From assembly GCF_019733355.1 (NCBI RefSeq), contig NZ_JAIHLQ010000009.1, positions 1 to 64,000 of the forward strand: a stretch of 64,000 nt of DNA, in the 5' to 3' direction. Shown piece after piece: positions 35,277 to 45,159 of the stretch. Position 1 is the first letter of the stretch, and every line of letters begins with the position of its first letter. The notes under the pieces are model-generated. The model was given only the letters and a program-made list of their open reading frames with translations, made no database searches and was not told the DNA's origin. This DNA comes from Pseudomonas baetica (GTDB lineage: Bacteria; Pseudomonadota; Gammaproteobacteria; Pseudomonadales; Pseudomonadaceae). Both the position numbers and the translations under genes were made by a program.

Positions 35277-36274
35277 AGGCGCGGCGCCGGAACTTGGTCA
35301 AGCAATTGCTGGAGCACTTGATCCACTTGCAAGCCTTCGATGTCCAACTCCGGGGCAATGCGCACGCGGTGGCGCAGCACGGCCAGGGCGCAGCCCTTAA
35401 TGTCATCCGGTATCACGAACTCGCCACCGCGCAGCAGCGCTCGCGCTCGGGCGCAACGCACCAGGGCAATCGAGGCGCGCGGCCCCGCGCCGAGGGTCAG
35501 GCCCGGCCAGGTGCGCGTGCTGCGTGCCAGACGCACGGCGTAATCGAGCACCTGATCGTCCAGCGGCAAATCGCTGGCAATACGCTGCAAGGCCTGCACG
35601 TCCTTGGCTTGCAACACCGTGCGCAGCGGCTGCACATCGAGCATGTCGGCGCGGGTCGAGCGGCTGACCTGACGCACCATGTTCAGCTCTTGATCGGCGT
35701 CGGGATAATCCATACGCACCTTGAGCATGAAGCGATCAAGCTCGGCTTCGGGCAGTGGGTAAGTGCCTTCCTGTTCGATCGGGTTTTGCGTGGCGAGGAC
35801 CATGAACGGTTGCGCAATCGGCAAGGCGCGACCTTCGAGGGTCACTTGACGCTCCTGCATGGCTTCGAGCAGCGCCGCCTGGGTTTTCGCCGGGGCGCGG
35901 TTGATTTCGTCGGCCAGCAACAGGTTGGTGAACAGCGGGCCTTTGCGCAGCTTGAACTGCTCGGTGTGCAGGTCGTACACAGCGTGGCCGGTGACGTCGC
36001 TGGGCATCAGATCCGGGGTGAACTGAATGCGCGCGAACTCACCGGCGAAACACCGCGCCAATGCACGCACCAGCAGGGTTTTACCCAGACCGGGAACGCC
36101 TTCAAGCAACACATGGCCGCCGGCGATCAGTGCGGTCAGCACGTCGTCGATCACCGCGCTCTGGCCGATCAGGACTTTGTGCAATTCGCTGCGCACCGCT
36201 TGAGCCAATTGACTGGCGCGCTGGCGTTGCTGGGCGGCGTGGCTGGCGCTGCCGGGTTCGATCTGTTCAGTCAT
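35273..36274 (-). CDS. MoxR family AAA+ ATPase
   Basis: A 333-residue AAA+ ATPase with Walker A GVPGLGKT, Walker B LLADEINRAPAKTQ and sensor-1 VLATQNPIEQEGTYPLPEAELDRF, all typical of MoxR. These ATPases act as chaperones for assembly or metal insertion of partner complexes together with DUF58/vWA proteins. The start MTEQIEPGSA at 36274 is chosen because its ATGA overlap with the preceding gene is the pattern of this operon; a long upstream extension of the frame overlaps that gene entirely. Confidence 0.93.
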   Translation of the reverse strand: MTEQIEPGSASHAAQQRQRASQLAQAVRSELHKVLIGQSAVIDDVLTALIAGGHVLLEGVPGLGKTLLVRALARCFAGEFARIQFTPDLMPSDVTGHAVYDLHTEQFKLRKGPLFTNLLLADEINRAPAKTQAALLEAMQERQVTLEGRALPIAQPFMVLATQNPIEQEGTYPLPEAELDRFMLKVRMDYPDADQELNMVRQVSRSTRADMLDVQPLRTVLQAKDVQALQRIASDLPLDDQVLDYAVRLARSTRTWPGLTLGAGPRASIALVRCARARALLRGGEFVIPDDIKGCALAVLRHRVRIAPELDIEGLQVDQVLQQLLDQVPAPRL

Positions 36275-37434
36275 AGCGTGTTCCTCAAGGTTTGCAGGTG
36301 GGCGACCTGGCGACAGAAGTCGGCGCTGGACATCCGCCGGTTCGACACCGGGCTCATGGCCTGGCTGATGGCTCGGGTGGGTTGCCGGGTCAGGCGCGAC
36401 AACGCCAGCCATTGTTCGGCAACGTTCAATTGATCGAAACCGGGATGACGGCGGCGGGCGCGGCGCAACACGTCTTGTTGCAGAGCTTGCAACAGCGTTT
36501 GCTGACCGTTGTGGCGCAGGGTGAAATCGGCACTGGCGCGCAGGTGCTCCTGCAACTGCCGACGGCCACCGGGGGCGGGCGCCAGAAGCGGGCCATGGCG
36601 CACAGACACATGCCAGAACCACAGGCCGATCAGCGCTAGCAGGGCGACAATGGCCTGTGGGAAATAGCGCCAGAGCAACGTCAGCAGACCCTCGTGCTCG
36701 GTGTTATAGACCAGCGTGACGTCGGTATCGGCGCTCAGGTACCAGAGCAGCCAGGCGTTGTCGTACTCGGCAATGGCGGTGGTTTTCCACAACTCGGCAT
36801 CGGTGACCACGGTGATCGAGCCAAGGCTGTAGGGCATTTGCATCATGTGCGTAGCCTTGGCGCTGTTGGCCCAGGCTTGCGCGAGATTCTTCGGGTCGTC
36901 GAGGTGCAAGTCCGTATCGAACCCGGCGTAGGCCGGTGCGTCTTCATCTTCCAGGTAGAGCTTGGTCAATTGGGGATAACGATCTTGCTCCAGATCGGCG
37001 GGTGGGTCCTTCAGATCCTTGCTCAGGGACTGATGCAGTTGCACCCGGTCGAGCAGCAAGTCGTTGCTTTGTCTGGCCTGCGCATCCCACAGCGATTCGG
37101 CGACGAACACCAGTCGCCCGCCGGCCCGCGTCCAGTTCAGCACTTGATCGACCTGACGCGGCGTCATCCGTGTACGTTCATTGAACAACAGCAGTGTGTG
37201 GCCCCGAGGATCGATGTCCGGCAGCACCGCGAGGCTTTCGGAATGCGTGACGTTGATACCGCGCTCGCGCAAAAACATCTCCGCCGCCAGATAAGGATTC
37301 GCCTGCGCGGCCGGTGAGGGGCCGTGATCGATATCTTTCTGATAAGACTGGGCCTTCATGTACAGAAAAACGCTCAACGTGCCCAGCAGCGCAACGAGCA
37401 ACGCGCCGATCCACCACAGCGTACGGCGGTTCAA
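36271..37434 (-). CDS. DUF4350 domain membrane protein
   Basis: A 387-residue protein with an N-terminal membrane segment (TLWWIGALLVALLGTLSVFLYM), a DUF4350 periplasmic-type domain (NPYLAAEMFLRERGINVTHS, ARAGGRLVFVAESLWD) and a second membrane segment near residue 275. I place the start at a TTG at 37434 that overlaps the previous stop (TTGA) and has AGGAG 11 bases upstream; the in-frame ATG at 37476 has no ribosome site and would overlap by 46 bp. The role is unknown; it belongs to the MoxR/DUF58 set. Confidence 0.85.
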   Translation of the reverse strand: MNRRTLWWIGALLVALLGTLSVFLYMKAQSYQKDIDHGPSPAAQANPYLAAEMFLRERGINVTHSESLAVLPDIDPRGHTLLLFNERTRMTPRQVDQVLNWTRAGGRLVFVAESLWDAQARQSNDLLLDRVQLHQSLSKDLKDPPADLEQDRYPQLTKLYLEDEDAPAYAGFDTDLHLDDPKNLAQAWANSAKATHMMQMPYSLGSITVVTDAELWKTTAIAEYDNAWLLWYLSADTDVTLVYNTEHEGLLTLLWRYFPQAIVALLALIGLWFWHVSVRHGPLLAPAPGGRRQLQEHLRASADFTLRHNGQQTLLQALQQDVLRRARRRHPGFDQLNVAEQWLALSRLTRQPTRAISQAMSPVSNRRMSSADFCRQVAHLQTLRNTL

Positions 37435-38978
37435 CGAGACGCTCCTGGGCCGAAAATGGCGCGCCAGCCATCGCACAATTGCTGCTGCAGATGCGCAGCC
37501 GGCACGCGATGCCCATAGGCCATGTTCTGCCAGTGAGTGGTCAGGGTACGGCTGAAGGCGAGCAGTTGCGGACGCTGGAGTTGTTCAATGCGCGCCAGTA
37601 CCTGATTTTCGGTGTCGGCGTCTTTCAGGGCCAGACCGAAGTCGTGCAGCAAATGGCTGAGCAGGCCACGATAGAGCAGGCTCAACGCTGCACGGGGCTG
37701 AGTCTGCCAGAGCTGTTCGGCATCGGCGGCGATATCGTCGGGCAACGTGTCGCGGTTCAGATCCAGACCGAAAACTTGTTGGGGCGATGACCGCTTTGCC
37801 CGTGCAGGCAGTGTCGGGCGGCGGCTGACGAATGCTTGCAGAAACTCGCGATAGCGCCAGATCAGCCAGGCGAGCGCGGCAATCACCGCACCCCACAGCA
37901 GCACTTCGATCACTTTGGCCAGGGCATTGAATTGCTGACCGTCGAGCCAGCCGAGCAGGGTTTTGAGCCACTGTGGGGCTTCGCCTGCTTCGTTGGACTT
38001 GGCCGCAGTTGCCGGGTCGTCCCCAAAGCGGTAGCGGGTGACGGACTCCTTGTTCTTGAACGGCGGTTGTTCGAGCAGTGCCTTGATGCTGTCGCGTGAT
38101 GCCTGACTGGTCAGCGGCTGATTCAACAAGCGAGGTGCGTCCGGGCGACTGTCGGGTTCGGCCGCCCAGACCGAGGACACGTTTGGCAGCACCAGACACA
38201 GTGCCAGCAACACGCCCAACACGCTGTTGTTCAGACGTTGGCGCAAGCGGCGGAACACCAGCTCAATGTCCCATGCCTCCAACTGCGTGCGCCGATTCAG
38301 ATAAAGACTGAATCCGCAGGCCACATAAATCGGTTCCCAGACCACCAACACCAACGCATAAAAAGCATTGGTCAGATGCTCCAGCCAGCGCCAGTCCTGA
38401 TCCGCTGCAAGCATCAACGACTGCCAGTCCCAGTCGGTTTCGATCTGTTGCGGCACAAGCATGTAGAACAGCAGCATCAGGCCGATCCACAGCGCCGTTT
38501 CCAGATGTACGCCGATGAGGGTCAGCCATTGCGCTGCGCCGGCGTTGCGTTGCAATAACACTTGCAAGCGCTGCTGACGTGCGTTGCCATCCAGACCTTC
38601 AAGTTGCACCACCGGCATCAGAAAGCTGCGGCTCAAGCTCAGGCGCCGCCAGGTCAGGCTGGCCAGCAATTGTGGTTTGAGCAGGCGCGGCCATGCGCGC
38701 AAGGCCTGTTTGAGCGTCGGCGTTTCGCCGAACAGCGCTTTGGACAGGATGTACAGTGGCAGGCGTTCGTAGGCCGGTTTCAGCCACCAGAAAATAAACA
38801 CTGCCAGTGACGGTGAGTCCCAGAACAACACGCTGAGCAGAGCGAACAACGGCAGGGTGACGATCGCCCAACTGATCATCAACACGCGCCGATGTTGCTG
38901 ACTCATGAGCGCGCCAAGGTCCATGGCTTCCCAGGTCGAGCGCGGGCGAATCACAACGGTCGCGTCACTCAGGCGCAT
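37431..38978 (-). CDS. DUF4129 domain membrane protein
   Basis: A 515-residue membrane protein with several hydrophobic segments in its first 250 residues and another near 345, and a C-terminal DUF4129 domain (ADAEQLWQTQPRAALSLLYRGLLSHLLHDFG). Such proteins usually accompany MoxR/DUF58 operons; function unknown. The start MRLSDATVVI at 38978 has GGAAGGA 9 bases upstream and overlaps the end of the SpoIIM gene by 14 bp; an extension of the frame to 39035 has no such signal. Confidence 0.88.
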   Translation of the reverse strand: MRLSDATVVIRPRSTWEAMDLGALMSQQHRRVLMISWAIVTLPLFALLSVLFWDSPSLAVFIFWWLKPAYERLPLYILSKALFGETPTLKQALRAWPRLLKPQLLASLTWRRLSLSRSFLMPVVQLEGLDGNARQQRLQVLLQRNAGAAQWLTLIGVHLETALWIGLMLLFYMLVPQQIETDWDWQSLMLAADQDWRWLEHLTNAFYALVLVVWEPIYVACGFSLYLNRRTQLEAWDIELVFRRLRQRLNNSVLGVLLALCLVLPNVSSVWAAEPDSRPDAPRLLNQPLTSQASRDSIKALLEQPPFKNKESVTRYRFGDDPATAAKSNEAGEAPQWLKTLLGWLDGQQFNALAKVIEVLLWGAVIAALAWLIWRYREFLQAFVSRRPTLPARAKRSSPQQVFGLDLNRDTLPDDIAADAEQLWQTQPRAALSLLYRGLLSHLLHDFGLALKDADTENQVLARIEQLQRPQLLAFSRTLTTHWQNMAYGHRVPAAHLQQQLCDGWRAIFGPGASR

Positions 38979-39942
38979 GGGGTGTCCTTCCAGCGAGCAG
39001 CAGATAAGCCGCGACCGATACCCAGAGCCCGGCACCGACCAGATATTTGGTCAGCGGCGCGACGCTGGTTTTCGACGACCAATAGGCCTCGATGAAAGCG
39101 GCGATCAGCAGGAACAGCATGACCCCGCCAATTAGCAACACGCTCTTGCGCGCGGCGCGTTTCAACGCTTCGGCGCGGGTCAGTTGTCCCGGCGCGATCA
39201 ATGCCCAGCCCAATTTCAGACCCGCTGCGCCGGCCAGGGCAATGGCCGTCAGTTCGAAGGCACCGTGGGCGATCACGAATGACCAGAAGGTCTGGCCAAA
39301 GCCGATTTCGGTCAGGTGCCCGGCCACCGCACCGATGACCAGACCGTTGTAGAACAGAAAAAACGCACTGCCCAGCCCCATCAGCAAACCGCTGGCGAAA
39401 GTCTGAAAGGCAATGCCGATGTTGTGCATCACGTAGTATCCGAACATCACCCAGTCTTCGCTGGCCGCGCGTTCGGCAGTGCGCCCCAGGTGCCCGGCCA
39501 CCGGATCGTACATGCCCTGCATTTCACGTACTTGCTCGGCGGGCATCAGGTTGTAGATGAGATCCGGAAACAGATAAACCAGCACACCGACGCCGATCAG
39601 GCTGCCGAAAAACAGCAGACCGGCGACCAGCACGAAGCGCCATTCGGCTCTGACCATTCGAGGGAAGTCAGCCAGGGTAAAACTCAACAGGTTGGCACCC
39701 AGTCGGCTGCGATGGCGGTAAAGCTGTTGATGCCCGCGCAGCACTTGTTGCTGCAGCGAGTCGATCAGAAAACTGCTGTAACCGCGCTCCTGCGCCAGTG
39801 CCAAGTGCTGGCAGAGACGTCGATAGGCCTTGGGGAAACCGGCCACTTGCGAGGTTTCCTTGCCCCGTTCAAGGCGTTCAAGGGCCTGCGTAAAATGCGC
39901 CCATTCGGCCTTGTGGCGAGTTTCAAAATGGCTTTGCTTCAT
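38965..39942 (-). CDS. Stage II sporulation protein M (SpoIIM) family protein
   Basis: A 325-residue integral membrane protein with about five hydrophobic segments from residue 100 on (FVLVAGLLFFGSLIGVGVLV, AHGAFELTAIALAGAAGLKL) of the SpoIIM/DUF95 type. Pseudomonas does not sporulate; homologues here are encoded with RDD and MoxR/DUF58 genes. The ATG overlaps the RDD stop (ATGA), so translation is coupled. Confidence 0.9.
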   Translation of the reverse strand: MKQSHFETRHKAEWAHFTQALERLERGKETSQVAGFPKAYRRLCQHLALAQERGYSSFLIDSLQQQVLRGHQQLYRHRSRLGANLLSFTLADFPRMVRAEWRFVLVAGLLFFGSLIGVGVLVYLFPDLIYNLMPAEQVREMQGMYDPVAGHLGRTAERAASEDWVMFGYYVMHNIGIAFQTFASGLLMGLGSAFFLFYNGLVIGAVAGHLTEIGFGQTFWSFVIAHGAFELTAIALAGAAGLKLGWALIAPGQLTRAEALKRAARKSVLLIGGVMLFLLIAAFIEAYWSSKTSVAPLTKYLVGAGLWVSVAAYLLLAGRTPHAPE

Positions 39943-40664
39943 GCTGGCCCCAATAAGCCGCGGGCGATGCTGTTGAGTTCACCAACGGCTTTGGGCGCGG
40001 AAATATGTAAGGGCTGGGCCAGCAGTGCTGCCAGTTCGTTGACCCGTGCCGGCGTCAGCTCGCCCTGACGCTCGGCGAACCCGAGCAGGGCGCGTTGTTC
40101 GCTGAGGGTGAGTGCAATCGGCGCACGGCGTGGTTCGGCGTCAGGCAGTTGCGGGCGGGTCAGTGGACGTTCGCTGTAAACCACCAGTGTGCCGGCAGCG
40201 ATGTCGCCCAGGCGTTTGAAGGTCGGGTGTTGCAGGCAACTGATGGCGCCGAGGAAGTAACCGAATGGCAACAGATCGACAAAGCGCAGGAGGTTGCGCA
40301 GCAGGGAGGCTGACCAGCCGATGGGGGTGCCGTCATCGTGCACCACGCGAAGCCCCATCCATTGTTTGCCCGGCGAACGTCCCTGACGCAGCACTTCAAA
40401 CAGCACCATGTACCACCAACTGATCGCGAACAGCAAAAGCGAGCCGAGGCCCATGCCAAGCTTGCCGAGAAATGCCAGCACGATAAACAGCACGCCCATG
40501 AGCACGCCGCGGATGCCCAGATCAATCGCGAAGGCGATGGACCGCACCATCAACCCGGCCGGACGCAAGGGCAAGTCGATGCCTTCCGGTGTTTCGACCT
40601 GATGCCGCGTATCCAGCGGCGGGGCCAGCGATGCTTTCCTTGGCGGTGCTGTGGGTTCGAGCAT
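39939..40664 (-). CDS. RDD family membrane protein
   Basis: A 241-residue protein with an RDD domain: LMVRSIAFAIDLGIRGVLMG holds the first conserved Arg-Asp pair, followed by two more hydrophobic segments and QGRSPGKQWMGLRVVHDDGT. RDD proteins are small membrane proteins, some linked to ion transport, mostly uncharacterised. It is the first gene of the six-gene operon ending with DUF58; promoter elements were not identified in the 181-bp gap to sbcB, which is divergent. Confidence 0.9.
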   Translation of the reverse strand: MLEPTAPPRKASLAPPLDTRHQVETPEGIDLPLRPAGLMVRSIAFAIDLGIRGVLMGVLFIVLAFLGKLGMGLGSLLLFAISWWYMVLFEVLRQGRSPGKQWMGLRVVHDDGTPIGWSASLLRNLLRFVDLLPFGYFLGAISCLQHPTFKRLGDIAAGTLVVYSERPLTRPQLPDAEPRRAPIALTLSEQRALLGFAERQGELTPARVNELAALLAQPLHISAPKAVGELNSIARGLLGPA

Positions 40665-40845
40665 GGGCTACCTGATGTTCGCCTGTTCGGGGTGCAAGTG
40701 GCTCCGATGCTAGCAGCCTCTCGGGGGAAAACGACATAACTATGTATTGCACCGCGTGTGGCGTGAAGTGCTTGAATGACGCGAGGCTGGCCGCGACCGC
40801 GGTTGAACGCCTAGACTTTGCCGATCTTCAGTTCAGGAACCGCCC

Positions 40846-42276
40846 GTGACTTCCATCTTCTGGTACGACTACGAAACCACTGGCATCAATCCCCGTTGCG
40901 ACCGTCCGCTGCAGGTGGCGGGGATTCGCACCGACCACGACCTCAACGAAATCGATGAGCCGGTCAACCTCTACTGCCAGCCCAGCGAAGACATCCTGCC
41001 GCACCCAGCGGCGTGCGTGATCACTGGAATCACCCCAAGCCAACTCGCCGAAAAGGGTTTGAGCGAAGCCGATTTCATGACCCGGGTGCACGCGCAACTG
41101 GCCGCCCCTGGCACTTGCGGCGCGGGTTACAACACTTTGCGCTTCGACGATGAGATGACGCGCTACAGCTTTTATCGCAATTTCTTCGATCCTTACGCCC
41201 GTGAATGGCAGGGCGGCAACAGTCGCTGGGACCTGATCGATGTGGTACGTGCCGCCTATGCGCTGCGCCCGGACGGCCTGGTCTGGCCGACCGATGAAGA
41301 GGGGCGGGTAACGCTCAAGCTCGAACGTCTGACGGCCGCCAACAATATTGATCATGGCAATGCCCATGAAGCGTTGTCGGACGTGCGCGCGACCATCGCC
41401 CTGGCGCGGTTGATCCGCGAGAAACAGCCAAAACTGTATGACTGGTTGTTCCAGTTACGCAGCAAGCAAAAAGTCATGGATCAGATTCGTCTGTTGCAGC
41501 CTTTGGTGCACATTAGCGGGCGATTCTCTGCGGCGCGCAGTTATGTCGGTGTGGTGCTGCCGCTGGCCTGGCACCCGAAAAACCGCAACGCCTTGATCGT
41601 CTGCGACCTGCACCTTGATCCTCAGGGCTTGCTCGACCTGGATGCACAAGCCTTGCGTCAGCGTCTGTACACCCGCCGTGACGATTTGCTGGAAGGTGAG
41701 TTGCCAGTGCCGCTCAAGCTGATTCATATCAACCGTTGCCCGGTGGTGGCGCCACTGTCGGTATTGCGTGCGCAGGATCAGCAACGGTTGGGGTTGGACA
41801 TGGCGCTTTATCAGGCGCGAGCGCTGCGACTAACTGACGCACAACAAGTTTGGAAAGATAAAGTGGCGGCAATTTATACCAGTGAAGACTTCACGCCCAG
41901 CGAGGATCCGGAACAGCAGTTGTACGATGGATTTATCGGTGATCGCGACCGGCGTCTATGTGAGCAAGTGAGAGCGGCCGATCCTGCTCAATTAGCGCAA
42001 GAGCAATGGCCTTTCGATGATGAACGTTTGCCTGAATTACTCTTTCGATATCGAGCACGCAACTTTCCTGAAACGTTGACTTTTGAAGAACAGGAGCGCT
42101 GGAGAATATTTTGTCAACAGCGTTTGTCCGAGCCGGAATGGGGCGCACCGAATACCTTGCAATCTTTTACAGAGAGCGCAGAGCAATGGACGCTTAATGC
42201 CACACCGATGCACAGAGCCGTGCTTGATGAATGGCACAATTATGTCCAGGCATTACGCAAACGTTTGAATCTTTGA
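40846..42276 (+). CDS. sbcB: Exodeoxyribonuclease I
   Basis: A 476-residue 3'-5' single-strand DNA exonuclease used in mismatch repair and recombination. The DEDDh residues are seen in FWYDYETTG, NTLRFDDEMTRYSFYRNF and the HGNAHEALSDVRAT motif, and the C-terminal SH3-like and helical parts complete a normal length. The start is a GTG at 40846 directly before TSIFWYDYETTG. The last 450 bases are clearly more AT-rich than the rest of the gene. It converges on mvaT with a shared terminator; sbcB-mvaT-purU is the PAO1 order. Confidence 0.95.
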   Translation: MTSIFWYDYETTGINPRCDRPLQVAGIRTDHDLNEIDEPVNLYCQPSEDILPHPAACVITGITPSQLAEKGLSEADFMTRVHAQLAAPGTCGAGYNTLRFDDEMTRYSFYRNFFDPYAREWQGGNSRWDLIDVVRAAYALRPDGLVWPTDEEGRVTLKLERLTAANNIDHGNAHEALSDVRATIALARLIREKQPKLYDWLFQLRSKQKVMDQIRLLQPLVHISGRFSAARSYVGVVLPLAWHPKNRNALIVCDLHLDPQGLLDLDAQALRQRLYTRRDDLLEGELPVPLKLIHINRCPVVAPLSVLRAQDQQRLGLDMALYQARALRLTDAQQVWKDKVAAIYTSEDFTPSEDPEQQLYDGFIGDRDRRLCEQVRAADPAQLAQEQWPFDDERLPELLFRYRARNFPETLTFEEQERWRIFCQQRLSEPEWGAPNTLQSFTESAEQWTLNATPMHRAVLDEWHNYVQALRKRLNL

Positions 42277-42313
42277 AATCGAACATGCCGGGGCTAAATG
42301 CCGGGCATAAAAA

Positions 42314-42339
42314 AACGCCAGCACTCGCTGGCGTTTCTT
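42314..42339. terminator. Bidirectional terminator between sbcB and mvaT
   Basis: ACGCCAGC (42314-42321) pairs with GCTGGCGT around ACTC, with A-rich sequence to the left and TTTCTTTTT to the right, between the two convergent stop codons. Confidence 0.9.
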
Positions 42340-42375
42340 TTTCGTCGCAGATCGTTCTGCAACGGGCGTTGCGGC

Positions 42376-42753
42376 TTAGCCCAGCAGGGTAGCCCAGCCT
42401 TCAACCACGTCACCGCCCCACTTGGCTTTCCACTCTTTCAGAGTCTTGTGGTTGCCACCTTTGGTTTCGATGACTTCGCCGTTGTGCGGGTTTTTGTATT
42501 GTTTAACTTTGCGAGCACGCTTGGTGCCGGTAGTTTTTACTGCACCGCCGCGTGGGGCTTTGGTTTTCGAATCCGGATCCAGCAGCGCGATGATGTCACG
42601 CAGGGATTTGGAGTATTCGCCCATCAGGGTGCGCAGCTTGCCTTCGAATTCCAGCTCGGCTTGCAGTTTGTCGTCTTCGGACAGGTTCTTCAAACGGGCT
42701 TGCAGCTCTTTGATAGCTTCTTCGGTGGCGCGATATTCGTTGATCAAGGACAT
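42376..42753 (-). CDS. mvaT: MvaT-type H-NS-like xenogeneic silencer
   Basis: A 125-residue H-NS analogue. The N-terminal coiled-coil MSLINEYRATEEAIKELQAR mediates oligomers; the C-terminal DNA-binding part carries RKVKQYKNPHNGEVIETKGG and HKTLKEWKAKWG, near-identical to MvaT of P. aeruginosa. It binds AT-rich DNA and silences acquired genes, so the AT-rich start of the Ig-like toxin-locus gene is a plausible target. Its own upstream gap (42754-43065) is the most AT-rich stretch of the area, which fits autoregulation. Monocistronic. Confidence 0.96.
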   Translation of the reverse strand: MSLINEYRATEEAIKELQARLKNLSEDDKLQAELEFEGKLRTLMGEYSKSLRDIIALLDPDSKTKAPRGGAVKTTGTKRARKVKQYKNPHNGEVIETKGGNHKTLKEWKAKWGGDVVEGWATLLG

Positions 42754-43065
42754 GATTACTACCTTAGTAAAGTGCTGAATGGCAGGGGACAGTGTCGCAA
42801 TAATAGTCAGGCTGTTTCATCAAGTAAACATTTAACCGGCGTTTTTATTTAAATTAGTTACGGGATTTAGCCGCGGATTGAATGTTCAGTTAAATAATGT
42901 GATGCAGTCATCACGGATATTCACAGTTATCTGATCAAACAATGATCGCCCTGCGCACAAAAATGTGCGTCAGGGGCCGCGTCCATGCCTGCGTTCATCA
43001 ATACTGCAGTTTTCCTGCGCAGTCGCTAGAATGGCGGCCTTTGCGAAGTTCTGGAGTTCCCCCTC
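42754..43065. other. AT-rich intergenic region between mvaT and purU
   Basis: This 312-bp gap between divergent genes holds no gene. It includes a TTTAAATTAG-type AT-rich stretch (42840-42900) and a small CGCACA/TGTGCG hairpin at 42954-42969. The promoters of mvaT and purU must lie here; TAGAAT near 43027 is a possible -10 box of purU. Confidence 0.5.
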
Positions 43066-43914
<849 letters not shown>

Positions 43915-43938
43915 TCGAAGTCACGCATGCTTGAATAT

Positions 43939-43975
43939 CGAAGGGCCTGGGCGTTCAATCGCTCCAGGCCCTTCG
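43939..43975 (+). terminator. Hairpin after purU
   Basis: A 12-bp inverted repeat, CGAAGGGCCTGG / CCAGGCCCTTCG with a 13-base loop, lies 25 bp past the purU stop. The following CCGTTTC is T-poor, so termination may be weak. Confidence 0.6.
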
Positions 43976-44000
43976 CCGTTTCAGCCCTTGAGGAAATGCC

Positions 44001-44195
44001 ATGAGCGATCCACTGGACAAAGCCACTTCCAAAGCGCCCGCCACCTTGGGGGAAGGTTGTTTGAGCCGTTATGACCCGGATGACATGAGTGAGGAGGATG
44101 GGACGGAGTTTCCCGGCGCCGCCGAGTTGTGGGAGCAAATAAAAGAAGAGCAGGATGGGCCTAAGAGGCCTGCCGCGCCTTCATCAGCTTCTTGA
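44001..44195 (+). CDS. Small acidic hypothetical protein
   Basis: A 64-residue open frame, MSDPLDKATSKAPATLGEG, rich in Asp and Glu (DPDDMSEEDGTEF) with a Pro/Ala-rich end. GAGG lies 11 bases before the ATG. The last 35 bases overlap the end of the opposing membrane-protein gene. I do not recognise a family. It follows purU by 86 bp, beyond a hairpin. Confidence 0.55.
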   Translation: MSDPLDKATSKAPATLGEGCLSRYDPDDMSEEDGTEFPGAAELWEQIKEEQDGPKRPAAPSSAS

Positions 44196-45159
44196 GCAGT
44201 GGTCTGCCGAACATCAACAGAAACACCGGACCGCCGACCAGTAGACAAAAGTAGTACGTCACCACCCGCCAGATCAGAATGGCCGCCGCCGCGGTGGATT
44301 TTCCCACCATTGGCGCCAACAGTGCCGCCGAGGTCAACTCCGCAGCGCCCGCGCCACCAGGCAACAGACTGAGCTGTCCGGCGCCCAGCGAGAGCATCTG
44401 CACCAGAAAACTCCAGGCCCACTGCAAGTCCGCGCCCAGTCCACGCAACGCCAGATACAGCACGCTGTAGCGCAGCAGCCAATGCACGCAGGTGAGGGCG
44501 AACACTTTGCTCAACGTCTGCCAGGGCAACTTCAGTGCATTGATGAAGTCGGCGAGAAAGTGCAGCACTTTGCGCGTCCAGCGACGGCGAGTGCTGGCGG
44601 GCACGTTCATTCTGGCCAGTAGCCGTCCGCTCAGGCGAATCAGTGGGCGGTGGTAACGTGCCAGCAGTACGCAACTGAACAGCCCACCGAACAACGATAC
44701 GGCGCTGACGATCAGAAGCCATTCGAGACGATCACTCAGGTGCTGGAACACGGCGTAGATCAGAATGCCGCTCAAGGCGCACAGAAAGAACAGCAGGTCG
44801 CTCAACTGATCCATGGCAAACACGGCGCTGCTGCGGGACGGGCGCACGCCGTAGCGGGCCAGTAGTGCCATGATCGTCAGGGGGCCGCCGCTGCCGCCCG
44901 GTGTCGCGCAATAGGCAAATTCAACGGCCATGACCACGCCCAGGCTCTTCATCGGCGTGATGCGATTACGCTGATCGCCGAGCAATAAGCGCAGACGCAG
45001 GGTGTTGATGCCCCAGCAAAGCAGAATCATGGCGAACATGATCAGCAGCCATTGCAGCGGAAAGTTTTGCAAGCGCGCCCAGATCCCGCTGCCACCGAGT
45101 AGCAGTGGGATCAGCGCGGCTGCGAGCAGACCAAGCAACAACACAAGGCCGCGACTCAT
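44161..45159 (-). CDS. Lysylphosphatidylglycerol synthase TM-region/UPF0104 membrane protein
   Basis: A 332-residue integral membrane protein with about eight hydrophobic segments (LVLLLGLLAAALIPLLLGG, WLLIMFAMILLCWGI, FLVQMLSLGAGQLSLLPGGAGAAE). It has the AglD/MprF flippase-like transmembrane fold without the aminoacyl-transfer domain, so it may move a lipid or glycolipid across the inner membrane. The start MSRGLVLL at 45159 overlaps the deacetylase stop (ATGA); an upstream extension of the frame lies wholly inside that gene. Confidence 0.88.
   Translation of the reverse strand: MSRGLVLLLGLLAAALIPLLLGGSGIWARLQNFPLQWLLIMFAMILLCWGINTLRLRLLLGDQRNRITPMKSLGVVMAVEFAYCATPGGSGGPLTIMALLARYGVRPSRSSAVFAMDQLSDLLFFLCALSGILIYAVFQHLSDRLEWLLIVSAVSLFGGLFSCVLLARYHRPLIRLSGRLLARMNVPASTRRRWTRKVLHFLADFINALKLPWQTLSKVFALTCVHWLLRYSVLYLALRGLGADLQWAWSFLVQMLSLGAGQLSLLPGGAGAAELTSAALLAPMVGKSTAAAAILIWRVVTYYFCLLVGGPVFLLMFGRPLLKKLMKARQAS

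Noticed and set aside
42298..42852. Open frame of 184 codons on the plus strand
   Set aside because: Antisense to mvaT, beginning in the sbcB terminator; Phe-rich shadow composition.
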